Of a DNA stretch of 64,000 nt, positions 19,513-28,060 are shown one piece after another (positions within the stretch are counted from its first letter, which is position 1; each line of letters starts with the position of its first letter). Origin of the DNA: Gordonia sp. X0973. Its GTDB lineage: Bacteria; Actinomycetota; Actinomycetes; Mycobacteriales; Mycobacteriaceae. A program made the position numbers and the translations under genes. Where the stretch lies: positions 1,488,001 through 1,552,000 of the forward strand of contig NZ_CP054691.1 in NCBI RefSeq assembly GCF_013348785.1, in the 5' to 3' direction. The notes beneath the pieces were generated by a model. The model was not told where the DNA came from and made no database searches. It saw only the letters and a program-made list of their open reading frames with translations.

Positions 19513-19614
19513 GGGGTTGCCTTTCCGACGCGGTGGCTCGGGTCGACCGAATGGGTAGGACCGCAGCGTATCCCGGACGGCGCAACCGGCACACCGGCGC
19601 GGCCGGCACGGCAG

Positions 19615-19620
19615 TAGATT
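19615..19620 (+). promoter_or_regulatory. -10 element of a leaderless TetR gene
   Basis: TAGATT followed by 6 bases (cgtgag) and the ATG of the TetR gene. No Shine-Dalgarno is present, which fits a leaderless transcript. Confidence 0.45.
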
Positions 19621-19626
19621 CGTGAG

Positions 19627-20259
19627 ATGGACGAGAAGCCGCGGACGAGGCGAAAAGCGCTCACCAGGCGTCGCATCGACACGCGCGAGCGGTTACTCGA
19701 CGCCGCGATGGGGGTCTTCGTCGCGAAGGGGTTCGGGCGGACCCGGATCGACGACGTCTGCCAGGCGGCCGGCTACACCAAGGGTGCGTTCTACTCGAAC
19801 TTCACCAGCCTCGAGGAGTTGTTCTTCGCGCTCTACGACCGACAGTCCGAGGTCGGCGCCACCGCGGTCCTCGCGGCCGTCGATCCGGCGTCCGCCGCCG
19901 CGGCGGATTCGACCCCGGCCGTGGTCGCGGTCGTCGAGGAGTGGGCGATGACGGTGCCCCTTGATCGCGACTGGTTGTTGATCAATACCGATTTCGTCTC
20001 CTACGCCGCGCGGTTTCCCGAGGTGGCGGCCGATTTGGCCGATCACCGCCGGCGTCTGCGGGCCGAGGTCATCGAGGCGTTGACCGCCTTCGTCGCCGCG
20101 TCGGGCATCGAGCTGCCGGCTTCGCTGCCGACCCCGGCGGACCTCGCGCGAGCCGTGGTCACGGTCTATGACGGGGTGATCTACCAGTTGTTGCTCGACA
20201 TGAGCGAGGCGCAGGTGCGCCAACACCTGGTCGCGATCCTCACGGCGGTGGTGTCCTGA
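19627..20259 (+). CDS. TetR family transcriptional regulator
   Basis: 210 residues. Very basic N-terminus (MDEKPRTRRKALTRRRIDTR) then the TetR helix-turn-helix: RLLDAAMGVFVAKGFGRTRIDDVCQAAGYTKGAFYSNFTSLEELFFALYD (~22-72). Ligand-binding C-terminus is of the common type without a clue to the ligand. A 22-bp near-perfect palindrome (20276-20297) follows the gene and precedes the secreted esterase, so the esterase is the likely target; the TetR gene itself seems leaderless. Confidence 0.9.
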   Translation: MDEKPRTRRKALTRRRIDTRERLLDAAMGVFVAKGFGRTRIDDVCQAAGYTKGAFYSNFTSLEELFFALYDRQSEVGATAVLAAVDPASAAAADSTPAVVAVVEEWAMTVPLDRDWLLINTDFVSYAARFPEVAADLADHRRRLRAEVIEALTAFVAASGIELPASLPTPADLARAVVTVYDGVIYQLLLDMSEAQVRQHLVAILTAVVS

Positions 20260-20275
20260 GCACGAATCCCACCAG

Positions 20276-20297
20276 TTTGATACCTTTTGGTATCGAA
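20276..20297 (+). promoter_or_regulatory. Palindromic operator candidate upstream of the esterase
   Basis: tttGATACC - TTTT - GGTATCgaa: GATACC (20279-20284) and GGTATC (20289-20294) are exact inverted repeats, and flanking bases extend the symmetry to 8 of 9 positions per arm. It sits 16 bases after the TetR stop and 23 bases before the esterase ATG, the usual place and size for a TetR-family operator. Confidence 0.65.
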
Positions 20298-20320
20298 TCC
20301 GAACCGAGGGAGCATGCGCG

Positions 20321-21235
20321 ATGAGACGACTGTTGGTGGGAGCGGCGACGATCGTCGTTGTGGGAGCGTCAGGACTCGTATCCGGGACCGGGAACGCCGC
20401 GCCCGTGGAGCACGGCCGTGGAACGTTGGTCACCAAGACGCTGACGAATGCGGCGGGCACCCGCGCCTATCAGGTGTATACCCCGAAGGGGCTGGCGCCC
20501 GGGCGTCCGCTCATCGCGTGGGTTCACGGCACGAGCAAGGTGCGCAACGGGGATCCGATGGGGCTGCGGCCGTCGAATACGCTGCTAGCCGAGGCCGATC
20601 GACTCGGCTTCAGCGTCGTGGCGCCGATCCAGTCGCTGCGCGCCAACGGCGCGGGAATGTGGCAGTTCTTCGAACCCGCCGGTCTGACCCGCGGCCAGGG
20701 CGAGGTCTCGATCCTCGCCGACATCCTGCGCAGAGCCGTCCGTGATCAGCGCGCCGACCCGACCCGCGTCTTCGCGATCGGTCACTCGGCCGGGGGTGGG
20801 GCGGTCCACATGCTCGGCGCCCTGTACTCGGATGTCGTCGCGGCGATCGGCGTCTCGGCGGGGTTCCCGTTCGTCGGCGATCCGACGGGGACGGCATTGC
20901 GCAACGCCAGGCAGGGTCGGCCGGTCCCGACCTTCCTCGTCCACGGCGACCGCGACGACGTCGCGCCCCCCGTGATCGGTGCCGTCGAGCTCTCCGCGGT
21001 GCTCGCCGCGAACGGCCTCGGCGGTGCCCGCCCGCGCGGTGTCGTCACCGTGCCGGCGAGAGGTCTGGACCGCTATCCCGCGCGGATCAGCAGGTTCGGT
21101 TCGGGACGTAGTGAGGTGGAACTCGCCGAGGTCATCGGTGCCGGGCATCCCACCGGTCCGGGCGGGGTGACCCTCGACGGTCCGCGACTGGACCGTCGGC
21201 TGATCGAGTTCCTGCTGGCGCATCGCCTCCGGTAG
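20321..21235 (+). CDS. Secreted alpha/beta-hydrolase esterase (PHB depolymerase/LpqC-like)
   Basis: 304 residues with a typical signal peptide (MRRLLVGAATIVVVGASGL, cleavage near GNA-AP ~25-27). Catalytic nucleophile in FAIGHSAGGGAVHML (GxSxG, Ser ~153), acid/base motifs PTFLVHGDRDDVAPP (~205-219) and GAGHPTGPGG (His ~280). This matches the family of exported esterases related to polyhydroxybutyrate depolymerase and mycobacterial LpqC, but no lipobox cysteine is present, so it is secreted or periplasmic rather than a lipoprotein. GAGGGA at 20306-20311 precedes the ATG. Expression is probably controlled by the palindrome at 20276 and the TetR just upstream. Confidence 0.85.
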   Translation: MRRLLVGAATIVVVGASGLVSGTGNAAPVEHGRGTLVTKTLTNAAGTRAYQVYTPKGLAPGRPLIAWVHGTSKVRNGDPMGLRPSNTLLAEADRLGFSVVAPIQSLRANGAGMWQFFEPAGLTRGQGEVSILADILRRAVRDQRADPTRVFAIGHSAGGGAVHMLGALYSDVVAAIGVSAGFPFVGDPTGTALRNARQGRPVPTFLVHGDRDDVAPPVIGAVELSAVLAANGLGGARPRGVVTVPARGLDRYPARISRFGSGRSEVELAEVIGAGHPTGPGGVTLDGPRLDRRLIEFLLAHRLR

Positions 21236-21251
21236 CGCACCGCACCGGCAC

Positions 21252-21270
21252 TTAGGTAAACCTGAGTAGG
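21252..21270 (+). promoter_or_regulatory. IdeR/DtxR-like iron box overlapping the promoter
   Basis: The 19-mer starting TTAGGTAAACCT resembles the left half of the DtxR/IdeR consensus (TTAGGTTAGSCT...). The right half is poor. It overlaps a -10-like TAGGCT (21267-21272) 28 bases before the start of the siderophore-interacting protein gene, so iron repression is plausible. Confidence 0.55.
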
Positions 21271-21300
21271 CTGGTGCGCAGCGACTTTCGAGGAGGGTGC

Positions 21301-22170
21301 ATGGCCAAGCGGCTGAACACGATGCAGGTACTGCGGACCGAACGGATCGGACGGCACTTCGTGCGGGTCTACCTGGGTGGCGACGGTTTCGACGACTTCA
21401 CCCCGGTACGCGGACGCGACGACGTGACGGCCGATTGGGACACCGACATGTACGTCAAGATCGCGTTCATGCCCGACGGGTCGGAGTTGCCCGCAGAACT
21501 GGACCCGGCAGCGTTGCGCGGTGGGTCGGGGGAGCCGGGCACACCCGTGCTGCGCACTTACACGGTCCGTCGCTACGACCCCGCCGCCCGCGAACTGGCG
21601 ATCGACTTCGTCGTCCACGGCGACGAGGGGCTGGCCGGTCCGTGGGCGGCCCGCGCCCAACCGGGGGAGACGGTGCGATTTCTCGGCCCGGGCAGTGGCT
21701 ACCGACCCCGTGCCGACGCGCCGTGGCACCTGTTCGCCTGCGACGAGGCCGGGCTCCCGGCCGTCGCCGCGGCGCTGGAGGCGCTGCCGACCGACGCCAA
21801 GGGGCAGGCATTCATCGAGGTCGCCGGACCCGAGGACGAGCTCGAGCTGACGGTTCCCGAGGGCGTCGCGGTCTCCTGGATCCACCGCGGCGGCGATGCG
21901 GGTGAGGTCGGCGACGACGTCGCAGGCGACAACTCCCCGTTGATCGAGGCGGTCCGCTCGGCGCCGTGGTGGGACGGCGAACCACAGGTGTTCATCCACG
22001 GCGAGGCGCAGGCGGTCATGCACAACCTGCGTGGCTACATCCGGAAGACGCGCGGCGTCGGCGCGGGCAACGCGTCGATCTCCGGCTACTGGCGGCGTGG
22101 TCGCACCGAAGAGGGATTCCGGCAGTGGAAAGCCGATCTGCGCAAGGCGGAGGAATCGGCGACAGCGTAA
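21301..22170 (+). CDS. Siderophore-interacting FAD-binding protein
   Basis: 289 residues. SIP family flavoprotein that reduces ferric siderophores in the cytoplasm: FAD-binding N-terminal barrel (MQVLRTERIGRHFVRVYLGG, LRTYTVRRYDPAARELAIDFVVHGDEGLAGPWAARAQPGETVRFLGPG ~88-136) and C-terminal SIP domain (HLFACDEAGLPAVAAALEALP, QVFIHGEAQAVMHNLRGYIRK, ISGYWRRGRTEEGF). A GTG at 21274 is in frame, but GAGGAGG at 21290-21296 sits 4 bases before the ATG at 21301, which I use. An IdeR-like box precedes it. Confidence 0.93.
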   Translation: MAKRLNTMQVLRTERIGRHFVRVYLGGDGFDDFTPVRGRDDVTADWDTDMYVKIAFMPDGSELPAELDPAALRGGSGEPGTPVLRTYTVRRYDPAARELAIDFVVHGDEGLAGPWAARAQPGETVRFLGPGSGYRPRADAPWHLFACDEAGLPAVAAALEALPTDAKGQAFIEVAGPEDELELTVPEGVAVSWIHRGGDAGEVGDDVAGDNSPLIEAVRSAPWWDGEPQVFIHGEAQAVMHNLRGYIRKTRGVGAGNASISGYWRRGRTEEGFRQWKADLRKAEESATA

Positions 22171-22292
22171 TTCGGCGACTTTTCGGACATAGAAAACGCA
22201 CAGTCGTGCCTGGGTTTGGACCTAGCTGCGCTCCGTAGCTTCGTTGGTGCGGGGGCAACCGTCCCACAGTTCACTACGCAAGGAGTAGACAC

Positions 22293-22391
22293 ATGTCGAA
22301 GCCCAAGAAGGCCAAGCACAAGACCGCCCTGTTCGTCCCCTTCCAGGTGAAGAAGCAGGAGAAGAAGGCCCCGAAGAAGAAGTCCAAGTAA
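22293..22391 (+). CDS. 32-residue lysine-rich mini-protein
   Basis: A very short gene with all the marks of being expressed. AAGGAG at 22280-22285 lies 7 bases before the ATG, the stop is TAA (22389-22391), and a strong terminator follows at 22410-22438. The product begins MSKPKKAKHK, has a hydrophobic centre (TALFVPFQV, residues 11-19), and ends in a lysine/glutamate tail ending KKKSK; 13 of 32 residues are lysine. The upstream 120 bases are non-coding. I do not recognise a family. It could be an RNA- or DNA-binding or ribosome-associated peptide (inference from charge only). Confidence 0.7.
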   Translation: MSKPKKAKHKTALFVPFQVKKQEKKAPKKKSK

Positions 22392-22409
22392 GGATTTCCT
22401 CCAGCCTTC

Positions 22410-22438
22410 GACGCCCCCGGCCAGTGGTCGGGGGCGTC
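22410..22438 (+). terminator. Terminator after the mini-protein gene
   Basis: Perfect 10-bp stem gacgcccccg (22410-22419) / cgggggcgtc (22429-22438), extendable inward by two pairs and a wobble, 18 bases after the TAA. It shows that the mini-protein gene is an independent transcription unit. Confidence 0.75.
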
Positions 22439-22536
22439 GTGCTGTCACGACTGTGGCCGTCCCGAGTGCGTAACGGTCCGGTCGCAACCGGGCGCGGCGG
22501 ATTGCCCCGGGCGACGGGGCGGCGTGGACTGGACCG

Positions 22537-23451
22537 ATGAGCGATCCTCGTGTCGTCGACGACTTCGCGACCCACCTGCGCCTGGAGAAGGCCCGCAGTG
22601 AGCACACCGTGCGCGCCTACACCGGCGACGTGCGGGCGCTCATCGCCTTCGCCGGGGCGCGCGGTGTCGCCGTCGCCGATATCGACCTCGCGCTGCTGCG
22701 GGCCTGGCTTGCCGAACAGACCCGGCGCGGAATCGCCCGCACGACGATCGCCCGCCAGGTGTCGTCCGCGAAGACGTTCGGCGCGTGGGCCGCGCGAGAG
22801 GGAATCCTCACCCCCGATCCGACGGTGCGCCTGCAGGCGCCCAAGGCCCACCGAGTCCTCCCACACGTCCTGTCGCAGGAACAGGCGGAGGCCGCGACGG
22901 CCGCACCGGTCGGTACCGGAGACCAGGCCGTCGGTGAGGACCCGTCGCCGGTGCAACTGCGCGACCGCCTGATCCTCGAACTCCTCTATGCCAGCGGCAT
23001 CCGCGTCGGGGAGTTGTGCGGCCTCGATCTCGGCGACGTCGACGATGCGCGGCAGGTCCTGCGGGTCATCGGCAAGGGAAACAAGCAGCGCAGCGTCCCG
23101 TTCGGGAACCCGGCGGCCCGGGCGCTGCACGACTGGCTCCGGCACGGGCGACCGGCGATCGCGACCGCGGCGTCGGGCGATGCATTGCTGCTCGGGGCCC
23201 GCGGCGGGCGTCTCGATCAGAGGATGGCGCGCACCGTCGTCACCAAGGCGGTCGAGGCGGTCGGGGGTCCGGCGATGGGCCCGCACGGCCTGCGCCACTC
23301 GGCGGCAACGCACCTACTGGAGGGGGGTGCGGATCTGCGCGTCGTGCAGGAACTCCTCGGTCACTCGTCGCTGGCGACGACCCAGCTCTACACCCACGTC
23401 AGCGTCGAACGACTCCGCGCCGTGCATGCCCAGGCCCACCCGCGCGCGTAG
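22537..23451 (+). CDS. xerC: Tyrosine recombinase XerC
   Basis: 304 residues. Core-binding SAM-like domain (~5-90, [23 protein letters not shown]) and catalytic domain with the complete tyrosine-recombinase set: Arg ~155 in [12 protein letters not shown], Lys in [11 protein letters not shown], His250/Arg253 in [11 protein letters not shown], His276 in LGHSS and nucleophile Tyr285 in QLYTHVS. Works with XerD at dif to resolve chromosome dimers. It is chromosomal housekeeping in position (near rpsB), not a phage integrase. No attachment repeats were seen around it. Confidence 0.94.
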   Translation: MSDPRVVDDFATHLRLEKARSEHTVRAYTGDVRALIAFAGARGVAVADIDLALLRAWLAEQTRRGIARTTIARQVSSAKTFGAWAAREGILTPDPTVRLQAPKAHRVLPHVLSQEQAEAATAAPVGTGDQAVGEDPSPVQLRDRLILELLYASGIRVGELCGLDLGDVDDARQVLRVIGKGNKQRSVPFGNPAARALHDWLRHGRPAIATAASGDALLLGARGGRLDQRMARTVVTKAVEAVGGPAMGPHGLRHSAATHLLEGGADLRVVQELLGHSSLATTQLYTHVSVERLRAVHAQAHPRA

Positions 23452-23461
23452 CCTGGTCGGC

Positions 23462-24121
23462 GTGAATACGCGCACCTCTGCTCCCGTCGCCGTCGCCATC
23501 CTCGCCGCCGTCGCCCCGCTGGTGGTCGCCGCACCGGCGCAGGCCGTCCCGTCGGTGAGCCCGCAGGCAGCCGCCGACGGCCTCGTCGACGTGCGGACCG
23601 CGGTACCCGACGCTATCATCGACATGCGATACGCGACGACCGACAACTTCACCCACGTCCGCCTGTATCCGGCGAACGCCCGCTGCCTCGTCCACAACTC
23701 CATGGCATCCGGGCTCGCCGCGGCCGGCGGGCAACTGCGCGGCAAGGGACTACGCCTGGTGTTCTGGGACTGCTACCGTCCGCATTCGGCGCAGGTCAAG
23801 ATGTGGGAAGTCGTTCCCAACGCCGCCTGGGTGGCCAAGCCGGGCAACATGGCGACCAGCCACGAGTCGGGCCGTTCGGTCGACGTCACCCTCGCCCAGC
23901 GAGACGGTCGCCGCTTGGACATGGGCACCGGATTCGACGACTTCACCGCCGCGTCCCATGCCGACGCGCAGGGCATCGGCAAGGCCGCGCAGCAGAACCG
24001 CGCGACCTTGCGCCGCGCCATGGAGTCCGGCGGCCTGTCGCCGTACCAGGGGGAGTGGTGGCACTTCGACGGCCCCGGGTCGAAGACCCCGCGCCCCCAC
24101 CTGCGCGCCCCGGTCAACTGA
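23462..24121 (+). CDS. Exported D-alanyl-D-alanine dipeptidase (VanX family, M15D)
   Basis: 219 residues from the GTG at 23462. Signal peptide (VAVAILAAVAPLVVAAPAQA, cleaving near residue 30) then a zinc dipeptidase domain: DMRYATTDNF, LRLVFWDCYRPHSAQ, the zinc motif SHESGRSVDVTL (SxHxxGxxxD, ~139-150) and catalytic EWWHF (~200-204). It would hydrolyse D-Ala-D-Ala outside the membrane; VanX-like enzymes without van genes are usually wall-turnover enzymes. The final bases overlap the convergent M23 gene by 8 bases. Confidence 0.9.
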   Translation: MNTRTSAPVAVAILAAVAPLVVAAPAQAVPSVSPQAAADGLVDVRTAVPDAIIDMRYATTDNFTHVRLYPANARCLVHNSMASGLAAAGGQLRGKGLRLVFWDCYRPHSAQVKMWEVVPNAAWVAKPGNMATSHESGRSVDVTLAQRDGRRLDMGTGFDDFTAASHADAQGIGKAAQQNRATLRRAMESGGLSPYQGEWWHFDGPGSKTPRPHLRAPVN

Positions 24122-24599
24122 CCGGGTAGAGCCGGACCCGCAGACCTCCGACGAGGCCCAACGGGTTGCGGTAGCCCGCGTCGTGGCCGGATCCGGTCCG
24201 AGCGCCCCAATGCAGGCAGATCGCCACCGGACATCCCTCGTGGCCCTCGCGCACGACGCCGACGACGTCTCCGCGTCGTACCGAATCCCCGACGGCGACC
24301 TTGGCCTCGACGGGCTCGTAAGTCGTCCACAACGTCGGCGAGTGCCGGATCGCGACGACCGGTTTGCCGCCGACCCTGCCGGCGAAGGTAACCGTCCCGT
24401 CGCCGGCGGCGAGCACGGGTTGGCCCACCGCCGCTGCCAAGTCGACCCCGCGGTGCCCGGACTGCCACCGTTGGGCGGGCGGGTCGTAGGCGGTTACCAG
24501 GCGCGGCCGGGGTTGCAGCGGCCAGCCGTAGCGTCCGGCGGCGTGCGCTTGGGCCGGAAGGAGAAGGGCGACGACGAGAAGGATCGGGATGCTCCGCAT
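24114..24599 (-). CDS. Exported M23 (LytM-type) metallopeptidase
   Basis: 161 residues from ATG at 24599; an in-frame upstream ATG at 24668 would add a basic non-signal leader and is less likely. Signal peptide MRSIPILLVVALLLPAQAHA, then a compact M23 domain: HRGVDLAA (His and Asp zinc ligands) and ICLHWGAR (LHWG, third ligand plus catalytic His position). The domain is short and begins close after the signal peptide (YGWPLQPRPRLVTAYDPP). Likely a peptidoglycan endopeptidase or an amidase activator. Convergent, with 8 bases overlap, with the VanX-type gene. Confidence 0.88.
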   Translation of the reverse strand: MRSIPILLVVALLLPAQAHAAGRYGWPLQPRPRLVTAYDPPAQRWQSGHRGVDLAAAVGQPVLAAGDGTVTFAGRVGGKPVVAIRHSPTLWTTYEPVEAKVAVGDSVRRGDVVGVVREGHEGCPVAICLHWGARTGSGHDAGYRNPLGLVGGLRVRLYPVS

Positions 24600-24648
24600 A
24601 TGGAGTTGGACGCAGCGCGGCGCCGACCGGTTCCGTCTGATAGCCAAT

Positions 24649-24678
24649 TTGGTACCCGCGACCTGCACCGTTAGACTT
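24649..24678 (+). promoter_or_regulatory. rpsB promoter (TTGGTA - 18 bp - TAGACT)
   Basis: Well-formed SigA-type promoter: TTGGTA (24649-24654), 18-bp spacer, TAGACT (24673-24678). Transcription would start near 24685, leaving about 175 bases of leader before the rpsB ATG. Confidence 0.65.
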
Positions 24679-24691
24679 GATGACGCACTTC

Positions 24692-24780
24692 ATCCCGGCT
24701 CGCGCCGGATGACGTGACTTCGCATGCTCGCTACCGATCTTCGCAGGTCGGCGCGGCGCGGGCAGTCCCGAGCACTCGGG
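24692..24780 (+). promoter_or_regulatory. Structured leader of the rpsB-tsf mRNA
   Basis: Inside the long leader are two stem-loops: 24692-24712 (catcc-ggc / gccggatg with one bulged C, loop TCGC) and 24767-24780 (cccgag / ctcggg). Leader autoregulation by S2 is known in other bacteria; I do not recognise a specific Rfam motif here. Confidence 0.35.
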
Positions 24781-24860
24781 TTCCGCCGCCGTGGCAAGCA
24801 TCAGGATCTCCCGCCAAACCGGTCGGGCGATGACAACTGCAACAAGAAGGAGTCTCGACG

Positions 24861-25706
24861 ATGGCTGTCGTGACCATGAAGCAGCTGCTGGACAGCGGCG
24901 CACATTTCGGGCACCAGACCCGCCGGTGGAACCCGAAGATGAAGCGATTCATCTTCACCGACCGCAACGGCATCTACATCATCGATCTGCAGCAGACGCT
25001 GACCTACATCGATCGTGCCTACGAGTTCGTCAAGGAGACCGTTGCCCACGGCGGCACCGTGCTCTTCGTCGGCACCAAGAAGCAGGCCCAGGAATCGATC
25101 GCCGAAGAGGCGACCCGCGTCGGCATGCCCTACGTGAACCAGCGCTGGCTCGGCGGCATGCTGACCAACTTCTCGACCGTCCACAAGCGTCTGCAGCGCC
25201 TCAAGGAACTTGAGACGATGGAGCAGACCGGCGGCTTCGAGGGACGCACCAAGAAGGAAATCTTGATGCTGACCCGCGAGAAGAACAAGCTGGAGCGCAC
25301 GCTCGGCGGTATCCGCGACATGGCCAAGGTGCCCTCGGCCATCTGGGTCGTCGACACCAACAAGGAGCACATCGCCGTCGGTGAGGCGCGCAAGCTCAAC
25401 ATCCCGGTCATCGCGATCCTGGACACCAATTGCGACCCCGACCTCGTCGACTACCCGATCCCGGGCAACGACGACGCCATCCGCAGCGCCGCCCTGCTGA
25501 CCCGCGTGGTCGCCTCGGCCGTCGCCGAGGGCGTGCAGGCCCGGGCCGGCCAGACCGGTGGGGACGACAAGCCGGAGGCCGGCGCGGGCGAGCCGCTCGC
25601 CGAGTGGGAGCAGGAGCTGCTCAACGAGGCCACCGCGTCGACCGACACCCCGGCGCAGGCCGCGAAGGACGAGGCCAAGGCCGTCGAGGCGCCCGCCGCC
25701 GAGTAG
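24861..25706 (+). CDS. rpsB: 30S ribosomal protein S2
   Basis: 281 residues, ATG preceded by AAGAAGGAG. Complete uS2: [31 protein letters not shown] at the N-terminus, [29 protein letters not shown], and [29 protein letters not shown]. The last ~45 residues are an acidic Ala/Glu-rich extension as in other actinobacteria. Cotranscribed with tsf 47 bases downstream. Confidence 0.98.
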   Translation: MAVVTMKQLLDSGAHFGHQTRRWNPKMKRFIFTDRNGIYIIDLQQTLTYIDRAYEFVKETVAHGGTVLFVGTKKQAQESIAEEATRVGMPYVNQRWLGGMLTNFSTVHKRLQRLKELETMEQTGGFEGRTKKEILMLTREKNKLERTLGGIRDMAKVPSAIWVVDTNKEHIAVGEARKLNIPVIAILDTNCDPDLVDYPIPGNDDAIRSAALLTRVVASAVAEGVQARAGQTGGDDKPEAGAGEPLAEWEQELLNEATASTDTPAQAAKDEAKAVEAPAAE

Positions 25707-25753
25707 TCGGTCCCACACCAACCAGCAACCACTCATAAGGAGGCTCGCCACAC

Positions 25754-26578
25754 ATGGCGAACTACACTGCAGCCGACGTCAAGCGGCTCCGCGAGCTCAC
25801 CGGCTCGGGCATGCTCGATTGCAAGAACGCCCTCGCGAACAACGACGGCGACTTCGACAAGGCCGTCGAGGAACTGCGCATCAAGGGTGCCAAGGACGTC
25901 GGTAAGCGGGCGGAGCGCTCGACTGCCGAGGGCCTCGTCGCCGCTCGTGACGGCGCGATGATCGAACTCAACAGCGAGACCGACTTCGTCGCCAAGAACG
26001 ACGAGTTCCAGGCGCTCGCCGACCAGGTGCTCGAGGCCGCGCTGGCCGCCAAGACCAGCGATGCCGAAGAGCTCAAGGCCGCCAAGCTGGGCGACGGCAC
26101 CGTGGCCGACGCGATCGCCGCCCTCTCGGCCAAGATCGGCGAGAAGCTCGAACTGCGCCGCGTCGTCTTCTACGACGGCCCGGTGGCGACCTACCTGCAC
26201 AAGCGCGCGTCGGACCTGCCCCCGGGCGTCGGCGTGCTCGTGTCCTACGACGGTGACGGCGAAGCGGCGGCCGAGGCCGCCCGCAACGCCGCGCAGCAGG
26301 TGGCGGCGCTGAAGGCGACCTACGCATCCGAGGCCGACGTCCCCGAGGACGTCAAGGCCAGCGAGCGTCGTATCGCCGAGGAGACGGCCAAGGAAGAGGG
26401 CAAGCCCGAGGCTGCTCTCCCGAAGATCGTCGAGGGTCGCCTGAAGGGCTTCCTGAAGGACGCGGTTCTGGTGAACCAGCCGTTCGTGAAGGACTCGAAG
26501 AAGACCGTCGGTGCGGTTCTCTCCGAAGCCGGCGCCACGGTGAAGGCCTTCACCCGCTTCGAGGTCGGCCAGTCCTAG
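25754..26578 (+). CDS. tsf: Elongation factor Ts
   Basis: 274 residues; AAGGAGG at 25738-25744 before the ATG. The N-terminal UBA-like domain [37 protein letters not shown] (~9-45) and the EF-Tu binding [14 protein letters not shown] core (~77-90) are present, with the C-terminal [15 protein letters not shown]. Nucleotide exchange factor for EF-Tu. Strong terminator follows. Confidence 0.98.
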   Translation: MANYTAADVKRLRELTGSGMLDCKNALANNDGDFDKAVEELRIKGAKDVGKRAERSTAEGLVAARDGAMIELNSETDFVAKNDEFQALADQVLEAALAAKTSDAEELKAAKLGDGTVADAIAALSAKIGEKLELRRVVFYDGPVATYLHKRASDLPPGVGVLVSYDGDGEAAAEAARNAAQQVAALKATYASEADVPEDVKASERRIAEETAKEEGKPEAALPKIVEGRLKGFLKDAVLVNQPFVKDSKKTVGAVLSEAGATVKAFTRFEVGQS

Positions 26579-26607
26579 CCTGCCGGCCGAACACCGCGGA
26601 CAACGCA

Positions 26608-26653
26608 GACGGGCCCCGTTTCCCGACCGGACAGGTCGGGGGCGGGGCCCGTC
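26608..26653 (+). terminator. Terminator after rpsB-tsf
   Basis: Outer perfect 11-bp stem gacgggccccg (26608-26618) / cggggcccgtc (26643-26653) enclosing an inner 7-bp stem cccgacc (26622-26628) / ggtcggg (26634-26640). Very stable; separates tsf from pyrH. Confidence 0.8.
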
Positions 26654-26664
26654 CATGTTGCCCC

Positions 26665-26670
26665 TAAGAT
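26665..26670 (+). promoter_or_regulatory. Probable -10 of the pyrH-frr-cdsA unit
   Basis: TAAGAT directly after the tsf terminator, 69 bases before the pyrH ATG. No convincing -35 was found. Confidence 0.35.
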
Positions 26671-26739
26671 AAGACGAGTGCGCGCCGCCGGTCGGGCGGG
26701 GCAGCGGGGTCCATTCACATCGCACGAGCGAGGAGTCAC

Positions 26740-27474
26740 ATGGCGGAATCGGGAGACAGCACAGCTCGGCACGGTTACAAGCGGGTCCTGCTGAAGCTCG
26801 GCGGCGAGATGTTCGGCGGCGGCGAGGTCGGACTCGATCCCGACGTCGTGGCCGCGGTGGCCGACCAGATTGCCGAGGTCGTCAAAGACGGCGCCCAGAT
26901 CGCCGTCGTCATCGGCGGTGGCAACTTCTTCCGCGGGGCGGAATTGCAGCAGCGCGGGCTCGACCGTGCGCGCTCGGACTACATGGGCATGCTCGGCACG
27001 GTGATGAACTGTCTGGCGCTGCAGGATTTCCTGGAGAAGCGCGGCGTCACCACCCGCGTGCAGACCGCCATCACCATGGGGCAGGTCGCCGAGCCCTACC
27101 TCCCGCTGCGTGCCGTGCGCCACCTGGAGAAGGGGCGCGTGGTGATCTTCGGAGCCGGCATGGGTATGCCGTATTTCTCGACCGACACGACCGCCGCGCA
27201 GCGCGCGCTGGAGATCAAGGCCGAGGTCGTGTTGATGGCCAAGGCCGTCGACGGTGTGTACACCGCCGATCCCCGGGAGGATCCCGACGCGACCATGTTC
27301 AGCGAGATCACCCATCGTGAGGTTCTCGAGAAGGAACTGAAGGTCGCCGACGCCACCGCCTTCAGTCTGTGTATGGACAACAAGATGCCGATGTTGGTGT
27401 TCAATCTGTTGACGGAGGGGAACATTGCGCGCGCCATCGCCGGCGAGCGCATCGGCACCCTCGTCACGACCTAG
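26740..27474 (+). CDS. pyrH: Uridylate kinase
   Basis: 244 residues, amino-acid-kinase fold: [14 protein letters not shown] (~9-22), [53 protein letters not shown] and [23 protein letters not shown]. Phosphorylates UMP to UDP and is allosterically regulated by GTP/UTP. First gene of the pyrH-frr-cdsA group. Confidence 0.97.
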   Translation: MAESGDSTARHGYKRVLLKLGGEMFGGGEVGLDPDVVAAVADQIAEVVKDGAQIAVVIGGGNFFRGAELQQRGLDRARSDYMGMLGTVMNCLALQDFLEKRGVTTRVQTAITMGQVAEPYLPLRAVRHLEKGRVVIFGAGMGMPYFSTDTTAAQRALEIKAEVVLMAKAVDGVYTADPREDPDATMFSEITHREVLEKELKVADATAFSLCMDNKMPMLVFNLLTEGNIARAIAGERIGTLVTT

Positions 27475-27490
27475 GAGAACGTGGAAACCG

Positions 27491-28048
27491 ATGATTGACG
27501 AAGCGCTGCTCGACGCCGAGGAGAAGATGGAGAAGGCCGTCTCCCGGGCCAAGGACGACATGGGGTCGATCCGGACCGGGCGGGCCAACCCGTCGATGTT
27601 CAACCGCGTCGTCATCGACTACTACGGGTCGCCGACGCCGGTCACCCAGGTCGCCAGCATCACGACGCCGGAGGCCCGCCTCGTCGTCATCAAGCCGTAC
27701 GAACAGTCGTCGCTCGGTGACATCGAGACCGCGATCCGTAACTCCGATCTGGGCGTGAACCCGACCAACGACGGCAACCTCATCCGCGTCTCGATTCCGC
27801 AGCTGACCGAGGATCGTCGCAAAGAACTCGTCAAGCAGGCCAAGGCCAAGGGCGAGGACGCCAAGGTTTCCATCCGCAACGTGCGCCGCAAGGCGGTCGA
27901 CGAGTTGAAGCGGATCCAGAAGGACGGCGAAGCCGGCGAGGACGAGGTCGTGCGCGCCGAGAAGGACCTCGACAAGACCACCGCGGGCTACGTCGCCCAG
28001 GTCGACGAGTTGGTCAAGCACAAGGAAGGCGAGTTGCTCGAAGTCTGA
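27491..28048 (+). CDS. frr: Ribosome recycling factor
   Basis: 185 residues from the ATG at 27491, the standard RRF length (an upstream in-frame ATG at 27425 lies within pyrH and is rejected). Conserved [30 protein letters not shown] (~25-54), [27 protein letters not shown] and the C-terminal three-helix bundle with [16 protein letters not shown]. Releases ribosomes after termination. Confidence 0.98.
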   Translation: MIDEALLDAEEKMEKAVSRAKDDMGSIRTGRANPSMFNRVVIDYYGSPTPVTQVASITTPEARLVVIKPYEQSSLGDIETAIRNSDLGVNPTNDGNLIRVSIPQLTEDRRKELVKQAKAKGEDAKVSIRNVRRKAVDELKRIQKDGEAGEDEVVRAEKDLDKTTAGYVAQVDELVKHKEGELLEV

Positions 28049-28060
28049 GCAGGAGCCCCG

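Noticed and set aside
22537..23451. xerC as a phage or island integrase
   Set aside because: Closest to chromosomal XerC by length and motifs; no attachment-site repeats, cargo, or tRNA in the vicinity.
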